Position numbers and translations under genes: made by a program. This document shows, in pieces, positions 52,143 through 62,226 of a DNA stretch of 64,000 nucleotides. Positions within the stretch are counted from its first letter, which is position 1. The number at the start of each line of letters is the position of its first letter. This DNA comes from UBA5536 sp964592595 (GTDB lineage Bacteria > Bacteroidota > Bacteroidia > Bacteroidales > F082). The DNA lies in contig CAZQFH010000014.1 in NCBI GenBank assembly GCA_964592595.1, positions 1-64,000 on the forward strand. The letters run 5' to 3'. The notes beneath the pieces are model-generated. The model saw only the letters and a list, made by a program, of their open reading frames with translations, was not told the DNA's origin and ran no database searches.

Positions 52143-53702
52143 ATGATCAAACAACTACTTCATTTCAAAACAAAACATCCTTTTTTGTTTATCATGATGA
52201 TAGGGCTGTTTTTGAGGCTTTTAGCAAGCATTTTCTCAAGAGGATTTGGCATGCACGACGATCATTTTCTGGTGATTGAAGCCGCAGGTTCGTGGGTTGA
52301 TGGAGAAGATTATCAGCGTTGGCTGCCCGGAAGTCCCGGAAATACAGGTCCCGAAGGACACAGTTTTTTTTATGTTGGGTTTCATTATCTTTTCCTAAGC
52401 TTTTTAAAGCTTCTGGGAATATCAGACCCTCAATGGGTTATGCTTTTTGTAAGACTGATTCATGCGTTACTTTCGTTGTTGGTCATTTCTTTCGGTTACC
52501 GAATGGCAAGTTTGATTACTGAAAAACAAACTGCCTATAGGGTCGCTTTGCTATTGGCTGTTTTCTGGTTTATGCCATTCTTAAGCGTGCGCAATCTCGT
52601 TGAAATGGTTACTATTCCATTTTTAATGTATGGAAGCCTAATCATTTTACGGCAGGAATTGATCCGCAGAAAAGAAGAACCCGGATACCATCGCACCTCA
52701 TTTTTGGTAGCTGGTTTTTTTCTTGGTTTGGCATTTTCAGTTCGCTACCAAACCCTTTTCTACACAGGTGGAATAGGGCTTGCGCTTTTATTGATGAAAA
52801 ACTGGAAAGGCATGCTGACAACGGCTGCAGGATTTCTGATTTCAGTTGTTATTTTTCAGGGTTTTATCGATTTTTTCATCTGGAAAAAACCTTTTGCCGA
52901 GCTTATTGCCTACGTTACCTACAACCTGAATCATGCTTATGATTACCATACCATGCCTTGGTATCATTTCCTTGTTGTACTTATTATCCTTTTTATTCCT
53001 CCTGTAAGTCTTATGCTGCTTTTTGGATTTTTTAGAGACTGGAAGCGGCATTTCTTGCTTTTTTTTCCAACTTTTCTGTTTCTGTTTTTTCATTCTATAT
53101 TCCCAAACAAACAGGAAAGATTTATCCTTCCAGTAGTACCTATGATTGTAGTGTTGGGCATAAGCGGATGGGATGCTTTTAAGGCAAAATCTGCCTTTTG
53201 GCAAAAAAATAAAATGCTTGAAAGTAGATTGTGGGGATTTTTCTGGGTAATTAATATTGGTTTGTTGATTGTTTTAACGCCGATGTACAGCAAAAAAGCC
53301 AGAGTTGAATCAATGAGTCATCTCCGTAATTATCCATCGCTGGAAAAGTTTTTTATCGAAGATATTAACAGTAATATTTTGCGGTTTCCGCCAGTATTTT
53401 ATACCGGAAAATGGCCCGAATATGAATATATGCTTAGCGAAAATACTTATCAAAGTATTGCCCAGGGAAATAATTGGGCAGAAGTGAATGAACAACCCGA
53501 TTTTGTCTTTTTTACTCAGGATAAACAACTGGATATCAGGCTTGATTCTTTGCAAAAATACCTTCCCGGACTTGTTTATGAAAAAAGCTTCAAGCCAGGC
53601 AATCTTGATCGTTTCATCCATTGGCTAAACCCTGTTAATGCCAATGAAACCATAATTTTATACCGCAACAAAGCCAAAATACCGGAAGCTTACAAAAGAT
53701 AA
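52143..53702 (+). CDS. GT-C fold membrane glycosyltransferase (GT22/Alg9-like)
   Basis: A 519-residue protein with about ten membrane segments and a soluble C-terminal part. The first loop carries FGMHDDHFLVIE, the acidic ExD-type site of GT-C enzymes, and NKQERFILPVVPMIVV resembles the HKEERFLFP motif of GT22 mannosyltransferases (Alg9, PIG-B). It should use polyprenyl-linked sugar as donor at the periplasmic face. It is not in the EPS operon; it precedes ligA by 20 bases, but the acceptor is unknown. Confidence 0.75.
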   Translation: MIKQLLHFKTKHPFLFIMMIGLFLRLLASIFSRGFGMHDDHFLVIEAAGSWVDGEDYQRWLPGSPGNTGPEGHSFFYVGFHYLFLSFLKLLGISDPQWVMLFVRLIHALLSLLVISFGYRMASLITEKQTAYRVALLLAVFWFMPFLSVRNLVEMVTIPFLMYGSLIILRQELIRRKEEPGYHRTSFLVAGFFLGLAFSVRYQTLFYTGGIGLALLLMKNWKGMLTTAAGFLISVVIFQGFIDFFIWKKPFAELIAYVTYNLNHAYDYHTMPWYHFLVVLIILFIPPVSLMLLFGFFRDWKRHFLLFFPTFLFLFFHSIFPNKQERFILPVVPMIVVLGISGWDAFKAKSAFWQKNKMLESRLWGFFWVINIGLLIVLTPMYSKKARVESMSHLRNYPSLEKFFIEDINSNILRFPPVFYTGKWPEYEYMLSENTYQSIAQGNNWAEVNEQPDFVFFTQDKQLDIRLDSLQKYLPGLVYEKSFKPGNLDRFIHWLNPVNANETIILYRNKAKIPEAYKR

Positions 53703-53722
53703 AAGTTTGCAATCACTTAAAT

Positions 53723-55780
53723 ATGGACCAGGAAAACGCTCGTGAACGCATCACTAAATTGAGTGATCAACTAAACAAACACAATTACAACTATTACGTT
53801 TTAGCTCAGCCTATTATTTCTGATTTCGAATATGATATGCTGATGGAAGAGCTGATAGCACTCGAAAAGCAATTTCCCGAATTAGCAGCTTCCGACTCTC
53901 CTTCGCAGCGCGTGGGTGGCGATATCACAAAAAACTTTCAGTCTTTTCCACATCGCTTTCCAATGCTTTCGCTCTCTAATTCATACAGCCGTGGCGAAAT
54001 TGCTGACTTCATTACACGTGTAAAGAAAAGTACCGAAAACGAAGTGGCTTTTGTTTGCGAACTGAAATATGATGGGGTTGCGGTTAGTCTGCACTACGAA
54101 AATGGTTTATTAAAACGCGCACTTACCAGGGGCGATGGTAGCAAAGGCGACGACATTACTACAAACGTAAAAACTATCAGAAGCATCCCATTACGACTCA
54201 CCGGTGATTTCCCTGAAGATTTTGAAATCAGAGGCGAAATTTATTATCCAAGAAAAAGTTTTGAAAACCTCAATGCCGCCCGGGCAGATGAGGGACAACC
54301 ACTTTTTGCAAACCCACGTAATGCAGCAGCAGGAACAATCAAATTGCAGGATTCTGCAGAAGTAGCAAGGCGTAATCTGGATTGTTGGTTGTATTATCTG
54401 ATAGCGGAGGATGATCAAATGCCTTACGAAACGCATTACGAAAGTCTTCAACAAGCTAAAAAATGGGGATTTCGCACCTCCAACAATGTGGCCTTATGTT
54501 CTAACGAAAATGAAATTTTTGAATTCATCAACGACTGGGAAAAAGCCAGACACGAACTGCCTTTTGATATTGATGGTATTGTGATCAAAGTAAACAGCTT
54601 TGCACAGCAGCGACAGTTAGGATTTACCGCAAAATCACCCCGATGGGCCATTGCCTATAAATACAAAGCCGAAGAAGCAAAAATCAGGTTGTTAAGTGTT
54701 GATTTTCAAGTTGGTCGCACAGGAGCTGTAACACCAGTAGCAAACCTGGAGCCTGTTTTACTTGCCGGAACTACCGTGAAAAGAGCCAGTTTGCATAATG
54801 CAGATTTTATTGCACAACTTGATCTGCACGAAAACGACCTTGTGACAGTTGAGAAAGGTGGAGAAATAATCCCGAAAATCACCGCTGTGGATTTAACAAA
54901 ACGCGATGCCAACAGCAAATCAGTTAGCTTTTTGACCCACTGCCCCGAATGCAATACAAAATTAGTGCGACAGGAAGGTGAAGCAGCCTGGTATTGCCCA
55001 AACAGCGAAGGTTGTCCACCACAAATAAAGGGTAAAATTGAGCATTTTATCAGCCGAAAGGCGATGAATATCGAAAGTCTTGGCGAAGGAAAAATTGCCC
55101 TGCTTTATGATCAGGGATTAATAAAAAATGCTGCTGATTTATACAGTTTGAAATATGAAGACCTTTTTGGACTTGAGAAAATCATCGAGACAAACGATGA
55201 AAATAACCCGGGAAATATTATCACCAGAAAGGTTAGTTTTAAAGAAAAAACCAGTGAAAACATTTTAAAGAGTCTGGATGAATCGAAAAATGTTCCTTTT
55301 CACAGGGTTTTGTTTGCCTTGGGAATTCGTTTCGTAGGAGAAACGGTAGCAAAAAAACTGGCAGATGCTCTCCTGTCAATTGAAAAAATTAAAAATGCAA
55401 ATTTTGAACAACTTATAGCCGTTGATGAAATCGGCGAAAAAATTGCAGCTTCAGTTCAGCAATATTTTAACGATTCGGGTCACCTTTCACTCATTCAAAA
55501 ATTAAAAGATGCTGGTTTACAATTTGAGCAGGAAAATAAAATCACAGTTGACGGACCTTTAAAAGGGAAATCCTTTGTGATAAGCGGAGTGTTCTCGGTT
55601 TCACGAGAAGCCATCAAAGAATTAATTGAAATAAATGGAGGAAAAAATATTGGCTCTCTCAGCAGCAAGATAGATTATTTAGTCGCTGGCGATAATATGG
55701 GACCTGCAAAAAAACAAAAGGCGAAAAAATTGGGCATTCCCATTATCACTGAAGAAACATTGAATAGTATGCTGCAATAA
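53723..55780 (+). CDS. ligA: NAD-dependent DNA ligase
   Basis: Seals nicks using NAD as the source of AMP. In 685 residues there are domain Ia, the adenylation domain with Lys115 in CELKYDGVAV (KxDG), DIDGIVIKV, the OB-fold domain, a four-Cys zinc finger (CPEC then WYCPNSEGCP), helix-hairpin-helix repeats (VDEIGEKIAASVQ) and a C-terminal BRCT domain (KGKSFVISGVFSVSREAIK). Length is normal. It ends five bases from the convergent ABC transporter gene. Confidence 0.97.
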   Translation: MDQENARERITKLSDQLNKHNYNYYVLAQPIISDFEYDMLMEELIALEKQFPELAASDSPSQRVGGDITKNFQSFPHRFPMLSLSNSYSRGEIADFITRVKKSTENEVAFVCELKYDGVAVSLHYENGLLKRALTRGDGSKGDDITTNVKTIRSIPLRLTGDFPEDFEIRGEIYYPRKSFENLNAARADEGQPLFANPRNAAAGTIKLQDSAEVARRNLDCWLYYLIAEDDQMPYETHYESLQQAKKWGFRTSNNVALCSNENEIFEFINDWEKARHELPFDIDGIVIKVNSFAQQRQLGFTAKSPRWAIAYKYKAEEAKIRLLSVDFQVGRTGAVTPVANLEPVLLAGTTVKRASLHNADFIAQLDLHENDLVTVEKGGEIIPKITAVDLTKRDANSKSVSFLTHCPECNTKLVRQEGEAAWYCPNSEGCPPQIKGKIEHFISRKAMNIESLGEGKIALLYDQGLIKNAADLYSLKYEDLFGLEKIIETNDENNPGNIITRKVSFKEKTSENILKSLDESKNVPFHRVLFALGIRFVGETVAKKLADALLSIEKIKNANFEQLIAVDEIGEKIAASVQQYFNDSGHLSLIQKLKDAGLQFEQENKITVDGPLKGKSFVISGVFSVSREAIKELIEINGGKNIGSLSSKIDYLVAGDNMGPAKKQKAKKLGIPIITEETLNSMLQ

Positions 55781-55784
55781 TCTT

Positions 55785-57560
55785 TTACACCGCCATCTGC
55801 TGCAAAGCCAGGTATTTGCCATTATCACGAGCCAGTAATTCTTCATGCGAACCGGATTCGGCAATTTTTCCCTTATCAATCACTAAAATCCTATCAGCCT
55901 CTCGAATAGTCGAAAGGCGATGAGCAATAATAATTGACGTACGCCCAACCATTAAAGTATTGAGTGCTTGCTGAACCTGACTTTCAGAAGCTGTATCCAA
56001 AGCGCTGGTAGCTTCGTCGAGCACCAGGATTTTTGGATCGCGCAAAATGGCACGTGCTATTGCGATGCGCTGTTTTTGTCCACCTGAAAGCTGCACGCCA
56101 CGCTCGCCGACAATAGTTTGAAAGCCATCTGGAAAAGAATTAACAAACTCAAGCGCATTGGCTTTTTGTGCTGCTTCCTCCACCTGTGACGCAGTTGCTT
56201 CTGTGTTACCATAAGCAATATTCTCAAAAATTGTTCCTCCAAACAACAGCACTTCCTGTGGCACAATGGCCATTTGTTTTCTCAAGCAATTCAGGCTTAT
56301 TTTGTTAGCAGGAATATCATCCAAGTAAATAGTTCCCGAATCTGGTTCGTAAAACCTAAAAAGCATCGCCGTTATGGTAGTTTTTCCTGCGCCCGAGGCT
56401 CCAACCAACGCAATTTTCTGACCTGTTTTCACTTCAAAATCAATTCCATTAAGCACCTGCACTCCAGGCCTTGAAGGATATGCAAAATTCACATTTTTAA
56501 AACGCAGGTTTCCTTTCAATTGAACCTTTTCCTCACATTCAGCCATGGTTTCCGGTTCCGTTTCTTCTTCAAGAATATCAAGCAAGCTGTCGGTTGCACC
56601 TATGGCTTTTTGTACCTGCGAATAAAGGTCTGCCATCCCAGAAATGGAAGCGCCTATAAATAAGGTATATAAAATGAACTTGAATAAATCACCCGAACTT
56701 ATTCCAGCTCCTTGATTTACAAGGTAAACACCAAACCAGATAACGCCAACAATACTGGTAAACAAACTAAAAACAATCAACGAAATGAAGAGTGCACGCC
56801 ATCTGGCACCTTTCAAAGCGATCCGGATTACCTCGTTTGTTGCATCAAAGTAACGCGATGATTCGTAAAGTTCATTGTTAAAAGCCTTTACATTACTAAT
56901 ACCCTGTAAAGTTTCTTCAACAATTACATTTGATGTAGCAACCTGAGATTGAGCATCCTTAGATAAATTCCGGACTTTTTTTCCAAAAATACGAGCTCCA
57001 ATAGCTACCAACGGCACAAAGGCAAGCATAAAAAGCGTCAATTTATAGGAAATAAGAGTCAAGAGACTTATTCCACCAACTATAATAATGAGCTGCCGGA
57101 TAAACTGTGCAATCGTAAAAGTAAAAGTTTCTTGTAAAACAGCAATATCAGCTGTTATTCTGCTGTTGAGCTCCCCTACTCTTCTGGCCGAGAAAAAAGC
57201 CATTGGAAGTCGTATCAGTTGATTATAAGTAGTTTGACGCAAGCGAGCCAGCATAAACTGCGTAACGATAGCAAACAAGTAAATCCTAAAATAGGAAAAT
57301 ACTGCATTGACAGCAAAAATTCCCAGTAAGATTAATGCAAGTTGATTTATTCGGGAGAGACTGGCATCAGGATTTGCAGCATCTAAAAGGTCACCAAGCA
57401 ACATTGGAAAAGCTAAGGTGCCCAAACTTGAAATCGCCAAAGCTCCCAATCCACCAAAAAAAGCACCCCGCTTTGGCCACATAAACTTTAAAAGTGATAA
57501 CAAGCGTTTAAGGCTCGTCCAACTTAGTTTTTTACTGAGTTCTTTATTTTCGTCCTGCAT
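55785..57560 (-). CDS. ABC exporter with fused membrane and ATP-binding domains (MsbA-like)
   Basis: A 591-residue half-transporter: six membrane helices (about 30-310), then an ATPase with Walker A GASGAGKTT, Q-loop VPQEVLLF, signature LSGGQKQRIAIARAIL, Walker B ILVLDEATSALD and the switch His in IIAHRLST. It should dimerise and export lipid A precursors, peptides or drugs; the MsbA/LmrA type cannot be resolved further. The neighbouring genes give no hint of a substrate. Confidence 0.91.
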   Translation of the reverse strand: MQDENKELSKKLSWTSLKRLLSLLKFMWPKRGAFFGGLGALAISSLGTLAFPMLLGDLLDAANPDASLSRINQLALILLGIFAVNAVFSYFRIYLFAIVTQFMLARLRQTTYNQLIRLPMAFFSARRVGELNSRITADIAVLQETFTFTIAQFIRQLIIIVGGISLLTLISYKLTLFMLAFVPLVAIGARIFGKKVRNLSKDAQSQVATSNVIVEETLQGISNVKAFNNELYESSRYFDATNEVIRIALKGARWRALFISLIVFSLFTSIVGVIWFGVYLVNQGAGISSGDLFKFILYTLFIGASISGMADLYSQVQKAIGATDSLLDILEEETEPETMAECEEKVQLKGNLRFKNVNFAYPSRPGVQVLNGIDFEVKTGQKIALVGASGAGKTTITAMLFRFYEPDSGTIYLDDIPANKISLNCLRKQMAIVPQEVLLFGGTIFENIAYGNTEATASQVEEAAQKANALEFVNSFPDGFQTIVGERGVQLSGGQKQRIAIARAILRDPKILVLDEATSALDTASESQVQQALNTLMVGRTSIIIAHRLSTIREADRILVIDKGKIAESGSHEELLARDNGKYLALQQMAV

Positions 57561-57624
57561 AAATATTTTTTAACCTCCTGATAAAACAGCTCCAATCTGT
57601 CATTGTTCATTCATAAATCAGGCA

Positions 57625-58596
57625 CTAAGGCAGCAAATAATAAGAAACACGCATCATGCTGCTACTATCCACTGTATAATATTCTTCCAGAATTTTAGCG
57701 TATTTTTTTCTGTTTTCTTGCAGATAGAGTTGCAACTCCGAATGAATTTTTACGGCAGCGGAGTCATTCCAAATCACTTCTGCCTGAATCGCATCCTGCT
57801 CAGCGATTTCAAATTGTATTACGCCACCCGATTCCCTAACTTCATCATACACAGGAAATCCATAAGTTGTAAAATACTTTTCATTCTGCAAAGGTATTAA
57901 CAACAAGAAAGCATCACCGGCAGGCTGATAGCGCAAACTACTGAAATATTTTAAAAGCTTTTGCTTATTATCATTCATAAAAAAATAGCGTTCATCAAAC
58001 CCTATGGTGTCTTGAAGTCCAATACCAAGTATCGCTTTCACCTTTAGGTGAGAAATCTTAAGAGATTCACTTTCTTTCTCCGAAATTGATTTCAGCTTGT
58101 TCAAACCTTTTTCCTGCAAAGGGTTCACCAATCCATCCAGAAAAAAACCAAAATACCTTCCAAAAGGATAACTTAGATCAGTCAATTTAAGCGACCAACT
58201 AACCTTTACACCACTATCTGTTGCTTCGAAAATCCATTCGTCTGTAGCATTTCCATGATTTCCAAAATCCAATTCACTCTTTATCAATTTATAAGGTTCA
58301 CTTTTAATAATTTTCAATCCACCACTTCCTCCATCATCACTTATCCAATCCAGGCTTGCTCCTTCACCAAGCTGTGATTCACTAAAATTTAAGCTCATGC
58401 GTGAATCGTCCAAATTAAAAGGACTCCATTTTTTCCAATTATTTAAATCATTTACCTGCCTGAAAACAATAACTGGTGAGGCTTCTATCACCACCGATTT
58501 GCTCGTTGAAGCCTCCTTGCGCATTATTAATGGCAAAAGCAAAGCAACAGCCAGAAAGAATAAAACTACGAAACCAATAAATTTTAGTGCGCGCAT
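57625..58596 (-). CDS. SRPBCC-like domain fused to a GyrI-like effector-binding domain
   Basis: A 323-residue protein with an N-terminal hydrophobic anchor (about 6-25), an SRPBCC/polyketide-cyclase-like domain (about 33-170; VIEASPVIVFRQVNDLNNWK and WSPF), and a C-terminal region (about 175-320) shaped like the GyrI/AraC effector-binding fold (GFDERYFFM, YQPAGDAFLLL, GFPVYDEVRESGG). Both are small-molecule-binding folds. The anchored arrangement suggests a membrane-associated lipid or ligand-binding protein. No enzyme residues were identified. Confidence 0.72.
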   Translation of the reverse strand: MRALKFIGFVVLFFLAVALLLPLIMRKEASTSKSVVIEASPVIVFRQVNDLNNWKKWSPFNLDDSRMSLNFSESQLGEGASLDWISDDGGSGGLKIIKSEPYKLIKSELDFGNHGNATDEWIFEATDSGVKVSWSLKLTDLSYPFGRYFGFFLDGLVNPLQEKGLNKLKSISEKESESLKISHLKVKAILGIGLQDTIGFDERYFFMNDNKQKLLKYFSSLRYQPAGDAFLLLIPLQNEKYFTTYGFPVYDEVRESGGVIQFEIAEQDAIQAEVIWNDSAAVKIHSELQLYLQENRKKYAKILEEYYTVDSSSMMRVSYYLLP

Positions 58597-58710
58597 ACAA
58601 CAAATTTTAATTTTATCGCAAAATTTTTCTTAATAGAACCTTTAATTTACCATAATCAACTTATACGAATACAACACCCTGATTTTCTTTAAAAATAATA
58701 ATTCGCCTAA

Positions 58711-59895
58711 TTACCTATCTGCTGAAAACGAATCCGAAAATGCATTAAAAATTTTTTCAAAGGCTTCTTCTATGGTTTTTCGCGGACAGGCTACATTCAT
58801 GCGCATAAACCCCTCACCTCCCGGACCGAAATCAATACCAGAATTGAGTCCAACGCTGGCTTTACTTATGATAAAATCCTTTAATTCATTATCCTTAAGA
58901 CCAAATTCGGAAAAGTCGAGCCAAATTAAATAAGTCGCTTCCGGATAAATCATTTTAACCCGAGGCAAATTTTGCTTTAAAAATGAGCTTACCCATGCTA
59001 CATTTGCTGCAATATATTTCAAAACTTCATCAAGCCAGCTTTCACCTTTCTCAAAAGCTGCCTGTGTGGCAACAAATCCGAATAAGTTGCCCATGTCCAC
59101 ATGAAGTCTGGAAATATAGGATTTGAATTGTTCCCGCAGCGTTTCGTCTTTTATAATCACAGAAGAAGATGCCATACCTGCCAAATTAAAGGTTTTACTG
59201 GCTGCGTGCATGGTTATGATATTCGAAGCCAAAGCAGAATCAATTGCTGCAAAAACATTATGCTCATTACCGGGCAAAACAAGGTCAGCATGGATCTCAT
59301 CAGATAGCACCAGCAAATTATTTTTAACGCATATTTCTGCCAAACGAATTAGCTCATCTTTCGTCCATGCCCTGCCTACCGGATTATGTGGGTTACATAA
59401 AATCAACATTCTGGCTGTTTGAGCCTGCTGCTCCAATTGATCAAAATTGATGGAATATTTTCCATTCTCAAGCTTCAACTGATTATAAATCAGTTGCCTG
59501 TTATGTTCTTTTACTGCCGTAAAAAAAGGAAAATAAACAGGTGGCTGAACAATAATTTCATCCCCGGGATTTGTAAGCGCCAAAACAGCAAAATTTAAGG
59601 CAGGAACAACTCCGGGACTAAATAAAATCCACTCTTTCTCAACTTTCCAATTATGTTTTTTTTGAAGCCAGTTTATTATTGCTTGATAATAAGCATCCGG
59701 TCTGAAGGTGTAACCATAGATAGGATGCCTGGCCCGCTCGATGATGGCTTCTCTAATAAATTCGGGCGTTTCAAAATCCATATCGGCCACCCACATTGGA
59801 AGCACATCAGGATTTTTAAAAATTAATTGTCGCAGATCGTATTTAACACTGGATGTTTCTACACGATCAATGATTTTATCAAAATTATAAGTCAT
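58711..59895 (-). CDS. MalY/PatB-family PLP-dependent C-S lyase/aminotransferase
   Basis: A 394-residue fold-type I PLP enzyme. Features are LPMWVADMDFETPEF at the start (the MalY/PatB hallmark), YGYTFRPDAYYQAI, ILCNPHNPVGRAWT, LSDEIHADL and the PLP-lysine region MHAASKTFNLAGM. Such enzymes split cystathionine or related C-S bonds, and some act as aminotransferases. A TTG 21 bases upstream is in frame, but ATG 59895 is the natural start. Confidence 0.9.
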   Translation of the reverse strand: MTYNFDKIIDRVETSSVKYDLRQLIFKNPDVLPMWVADMDFETPEFIREAIIERARHPIYGYTFRPDAYYQAIINWLQKKHNWKVEKEWILFSPGVVPALNFAVLALTNPGDEIIVQPPVYFPFFTAVKEHNRQLIYNQLKLENGKYSINFDQLEQQAQTARMLILCNPHNPVGRAWTKDELIRLAEICVKNNLLVLSDEIHADLVLPGNEHNVFAAIDSALASNIITMHAASKTFNLAGMASSSVIIKDETLREQFKSYISRLHVDMGNLFGFVATQAAFEKGESWLDEVLKYIAANVAWVSSFLKQNLPRVKMIYPEATYLIWLDFSEFGLKDNELKDFIISKASVGLNSGIDFGPGGEGFMRMNVACPRKTIEEAFEKIFNAFSDSFSADR

Positions 59896-60030
59896 TGTGA
59901 TAGTTTGAAACCGCAAATTAACGAAATTGCTGCAGATAAATGTCTTTATAAATTGAAGTTTAAATGCAGCAATTCTGCTTTACGCTTCATTGATGTTTCA
60001 ACTTCATTAGAATAAAGCACTTAAAACATT

Positions 60031-60038
60031 TACTTTTG
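60031..60038 (+). promoter_or_regulatory. Promoter -7 element of the GT39-like gene
   Basis: TACTTTTG, an exact TAnnTTTG match, 20 bases before TTG 60059. It stands in the 163-base space between the divergent PLP enzyme gene and this gene. Confidence 0.4.
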
Positions 60039-60058
60039 CACTTTATAAAAATATAGCA

Positions 60059-61588
60059 TTGATCAGCAAACCACTTCAATATACTTATTTCATTTTGGTT
60101 GGTGTTTTTATTTTGCTTCTGATCATCAGCCTTCCCGACCGCAAACCTCATATTGACGATGCATGGCTTGCAGAGCATAGTTACTGGCTGCTTGAAGATG
60201 GCATGGCTAAAACAAAATTGATGACCGGTATTGCAGGAGGCGATGAAAGATTAATACTGCACCATAAACTTTTTACCATTCAGGGTGCAGCATTAATTGC
60301 GCTTTTCGGCTTTTCACTCAGCGTTCTAAAAAGCATAAGCTTACTATATCTGCTACTTTTAATTTTGGGACTTTTCCTCATCAGGAAAAATAAGCTTTGG
60401 TTTAATTCACCAGAAAGTTTTTGGATCGCACTACTTATATTTTTGGCTAATCCTATCCTTTTTGAGTTTAGCTTTGTTTTTCGCCCCGAACTTATGCTGA
60501 CCTTTCTTGGCTTTGTAAGCAGCATACTGATTATCAACAAAAAAGATCAACATATTTCGAATCAAGATGCATTGTTGAGTGGTTTGGTTGCTGGGTTGGC
60601 TTTTTCAGCACACCTCAATGCGAGTATTTTTATCGCCGCTGGATTTCTGTTTTTGGTAATAAAAAGAAATTGGATAAATGCCTTCGTTTTCGCATTTGGA
60701 TCTATAGCAACGAGTTTAATTTACTTTTACGATTTTCAATCCTTTAATGATTTTAATCTTTGGTATCATCAACTCACATTTATACCTTCAGAAAATAATA
60801 AGTCTGGTTTATTTCTAACGCTATTAATGAGTATTGTTGATGAGCAGCGACGCTTTTTTCATAGTCCTAAAGAAATATCTTTTACTTTACTCACCTTTTT
60901 CTCATTACTATTTTCCTGGAAAAAATTAAAAAACGAACAACGCGATTTGCTTATTTATTTGCTGCTGTTAATGATAGCAATGTCAGTGCTTGCTTTGAAT
61001 AAATCAAGCAAGTACCTGATCATGCTGATGCCATTTTTAATCAGCCTGCTAAGTAATGGTATCTGGACCACCTTACAAGTTAAAAACAGATTTCGAACCT
61101 CAATGATTGGGGTGCTTATAGCAGTTTATCTCATCACTTCGATGATCTATAACCTGGATCTGAGTAGAAAAAAATACGATCCAGGTATTAATAGCAAGAT
61201 AAGTGAAAATTACGCTGGAGCAAAGACTATCAAAATTAGCGTTATTGCTCCTATGGCATTTATTTTCAATGAAATAGATAAATATAATCGCATAGTAAGT
61301 TTGATGTCGTTTAATGAAAGACAAAAACTTGAACCTGATTTAAGGGGCAGAGCGTTTTTAATTAAAGCTAAAAAAGAACAAATTCAACTTATGTTGATCC
61401 CTGAGCATTACCAGAAAAAACTTGCTTTGGATTCATTTTCACTAAATGATACGGTTGCCGGCTTTACCTTAGTCGAAAACAATCAAGATTTAATGGTTTG
61501 GACTACTCAGCCGGATAAGCTTCCAATTGAAAAATCCATAACAAGTTATAAAAAAGGGCTTTTTGTTTACTATGGGGCTTTTGATTAG
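60059..61588 (+). CDS. Polytopic membrane protein, GT39-like (ArnT/PMT-type) candidate
   Basis: A 509-residue protein with about ten or more hydrophobic helices and a soluble C-terminal tail (about 380-509). The first periplasmic loop has PHIDDAWLAEHSYWLLEDG, matching the acidic motif of GT-C glycosyltransferases such as ArnT, and LIFLANPILFEFSFVFRPEL recalls the PMT_2 domain. It starts at TTG 60059, as no ATG is at the correct place. If it is a transferase, donor and acceptor are unknown. A different polytopic function cannot be excluded. Confidence 0.65.
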   Translation: MISKPLQYTYFILVGVFILLLIISLPDRKPHIDDAWLAEHSYWLLEDGMAKTKLMTGIAGGDERLILHHKLFTIQGAALIALFGFSLSVLKSISLLYLLLLILGLFLIRKNKLWFNSPESFWIALLIFLANPILFEFSFVFRPELMLTFLGFVSSILIINKKDQHISNQDALLSGLVAGLAFSAHLNASIFIAAGFLFLVIKRNWINAFVFAFGSIATSLIYFYDFQSFNDFNLWYHQLTFIPSENNKSGLFLTLLMSIVDEQRRFFHSPKEISFTLLTFFSLLFSWKKLKNEQRDLLIYLLLLMIAMSVLALNKSSKYLIMLMPFLISLLSNGIWTTLQVKNRFRTSMIGVLIAVYLITSMIYNLDLSRKKYDPGINSKISENYAGAKTIKISVIAPMAFIFNEIDKYNRIVSLMSFNERQKLEPDLRGRAFLIKAKKEQIQLMLIPEHYQKKLALDSFSLNDTVAGFTLVENNQDLMVWTTQPDKLPIEKSITSYKKGLFVYYGAFD

Positions 61589-61743
61589 TTTTCTGTGCTC
61601 AACAATTCATGGCTAAAGCGTGAACCAAAAACATTAAAAAAAACTGAGGTTAAATGATTCTTTCTGATAAAGTTGATTGCCCCATTAATATCATTTTCAC
61701 TGGCCTATACTTTGATATATTTTACAGATTATTACTGGTACCT

Positions 61744-62214
61744 CTAATTTCTTCCACGGCCCGGTCTTTGATTTCCTTCATTTCTGACGCGCTCCAAAAC
61801 CTTCGATCTGAAGGTTTCTTCAGCTTTATAATACCTAACAACCTTGATTGGTGGCAGAAACTCACGAATTGCCGTTATAAATTCCAAACGAGCATCAAGT
61901 ACCTGTTGCGCCTGTTCTATCCGATGATCAATAAGTTGATTCAATTCGTTATCTGTCATTTCTTCCGGTAATTTAGCTGCTTTATCCAACGAAACCCTTC
62001 TGGCCTTTTTTTGCTCTTGCAATCGCTTCTGATACAGCTCGTAAACAGGCCAAAACGCTTTCGCTTCCTGTGGTGTAAGATCAAGTTCTTTGGTAAAAAA
62101 ACCAACCTTAACCGCTTCAATTCTCTTCATCGCTTCTTCTCTTCTTTCAAAGTTCTGGGCAATCAATGATTGAAGTAGCAACACTGTGCTAATAAACAAC
62201 AAATATTTTTTCAT
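61744..62214 (-). CDS. Spy/LTXXQ-like periplasmic protein of the sigma operon
   Basis: A 156-residue exported protein with signal peptide (1-19, LIA-Q) followed by an all-helical, charged body: FFTKELDLTPQEAKAFWPVY resembles the L-T-x-x-Q motif of Spy/CpxP-like chaperones, then QEQKKARRVSL and LDARLEFITAIREFLPP. In Bacteroidota such proteins are often last in ECF sigma operons and may sense envelope stress. It follows the anti-sigma-like gene by 12 bases. Confidence 0.72.
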   Translation of the reverse strand: MKKYLLFISTVLLLQSLIAQNFERREEAMKRIEAVKVGFFTKELDLTPQEAKAFWPVYELYQKRLQEQKKARRVSLDKAAKLPEEMTDNELNQLIDHRIEQAQQVLDARLEFITAIREFLPPIKVVRYYKAEETFRSKVLERVRNEGNQRPGRGRN

Positions 62215-62226
62215 TTCATTTAGTTT

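Noticed and set aside
61654..61971. 105-codon plus-strand frame over the Spy-like gene
   Set aside because: It lies opposite a better-supported exported protein in an ECF operon and has no recognised features.
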